From assembly GCA_937877455.1 (NCBI GenBank), contig CALFIU010000175.1:1-52891 (forward strand): a stretch of DNA of 52,891 bases, in the 5' to 3' direction. Of the stretch, positions 52,133 to 52,891 are shown piece by piece. Made by a program: the position numbers and the translations under genes. The notes beneath the pieces are model-generated. The model searched no databases. It saw only the letters and a list, made by a program, of their open reading frames with translations, and was not told the origin of the DNA. Within the stretch, counting starts at the first letter, position 1. Each line of letters starts with the position of its first letter. Origin of the DNA: an uncultured Bacteroidales bacterium (lineage in GTDB: Bacteria > Bacteroidota > Bacteroidia > Bacteroidales > UBA3824).

Positions 52133-52870
52133 ATTTTAATCGAACCAGTTGGAATTGAAATTTTAAAAACTCTTCTGATACAAAACCAGTCGGGAATTTT
52201 AATCGAACCAGTTGGAATTGAAATTTTGAAACGGATTGACAGACGCAGGGCTTGACTGGGATTTTAATCGAACCAGTTGGAATTGAAATAAAGGGATGTC
52301 ATTTAACTTAATATACCATGTTTGATTTTAATCGAACCAGTTGGAATTGAAATTGCAAACGGTGACTGATACTGATTCTCTCACTCTTTATTTTAATCGA
52401 ACCAGTTGGAATTGAAATAAATGGCTCTTTAGGAAGTCAAAGAAATTACGAGCATTTTAATCGAACCAGTTGGAATTGAAATGGTACATATGTATATGAT
52501 ATAGATTTAGACGGTCGTATTTTAATCGAACCAGTTGGAATTGAAATGCCAGCGACGCAGCACCGGCGATGATGGCAGAAGAATTTTAATCGAACCAGTT
52601 GGAATTGAAATTGCATAGGGTCTATCGCAGCAGAATTAAAATAATCAATTTTAATCGAACCAGTTGGAATTGAAATGCGGCAACATTTTGTGCAACAGAC
52701 GAAAGAATTGAAATTTTAATCGAACCAGTTGGAATTGAAATGTACCAACAACAGAATAAAGTGAGTTATCGAAAACAATTTTAATCGAACCAGTTGGAAT
52801 TGAAATCCGAAACAAAAAAATAATACTCTACACATGTCTGTATTTTAATCGAACCAGTTGGAATTGAAAG
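52133..52870 (+). CRISPR. CRISPR array, 12 repeats of 29 bp, 11 spacers
   Basis: Repeat begins ATTTTAATCG and ends GGAATTGAAAT, with ATTGAAAT as the probable 5' handle. Repeats start at 52133, 52196, 52261, 52325, 52390, 52454, 52519, 52583, 52648, 52713, 52778 and 52842. Spacers are 34-36 nt. The first eleven repeats are identical; the twelfth ends in G instead of T (52870). Only 21 bases follow before the window ends, so the array may continue. Transcribed in the direction of the cas genes from the leader promoter. Confidence 0.97.
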
Positions 52871-52891
52871 ATTTTTTTACCTAATTTTTTA

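Overview
The window looks like chromosomal DNA of a Bacteroidota member (probably Bacteroidales). At least nine genes are preceded by the phylum's promoter pattern (TTTG, about 19-23 nt, then TAnnTTTG), Shine-Dalgarno sequences are rarely obvious, and several families are typical of the phylum (secreted DUF4468 protein, Porphyromonas-type Cas proteins, RhuM, RAYT). Core genes are few: metH (methionine synthase), carB (carbamoyl-phosphate synthase large subunit) and a MATE transporter. Almost everything else is defence, toxin-antitoxin or gene debris packed around those core genes. I saw no rRNA, tRNA, integrase or classical IS transposase.

Layout. 1-790: very AT-rich DNA with a Nudix hydrolase, compositionally unlike the rest. 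800-2495: MjaI-like restriction system (endonuclease and N4-cytosine methyltransferase, tail to tail). 2641-5771: a second, CCGG-type system (m5C methyltransferase in two overlapping frames, HpaII-like endonuclease with an in-frame stop, BsaWI-like endonuclease), flanked by 131/132-bp direct copies of the metH 3' end plus a promoter. 5819-10532: metH and yhcG. 10623-22070: a type I restriction locus hsdM - unknown - ATPase with possible RNase motif - hsdS - RAYT - AlbA/Schlafen-like - hsdR. 22100-24470: small genes and fragments. 24687-34904: carB to MATE, normally neighbours, now separated by about 5.6 kb of inserted DNA (lipoprotein, Fic, DUF4468 protein, Panacea toxin-antitoxin pair, fragments) and littered with three carB 3' ends and two MATE 5' ends.

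35904-52870: a CRISPR-Cas locus with two complete and unrelated-looking type I-B-like effector modules. Module 1 is cas6-cas8b-cas7-cas5-cas3. Module 2 is cas6-cas5-cas3-cas8-cas7 (Porphyromonas-like). They share a single adaptation set (cas4-cas1-cas2) and an array of at least 12 repeats. A rhuM gene sits between cas7 and cas4, translationally coupled to cas4; a relic of a second rhuM lies on the other side of module 2.

The unifying observation is that five separate cassettes are bounded by partial duplicates of an adjacent gene end: metH 3', carB 3', MATE 5', cas6 3'/leader and rhuM 5'. This points to repeated acquisition by insertion with long target duplication, or by import through flanking homology, with no visible recombinase. 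Several genes carry frameshifts or in-frame stops (metH tail, yhcG tail, yjbR, HpaII-like endonuclease, m5C methyltransferase, a 423-bp unknown gene). These are either real decay or assembly errors, and read mapping would decide.
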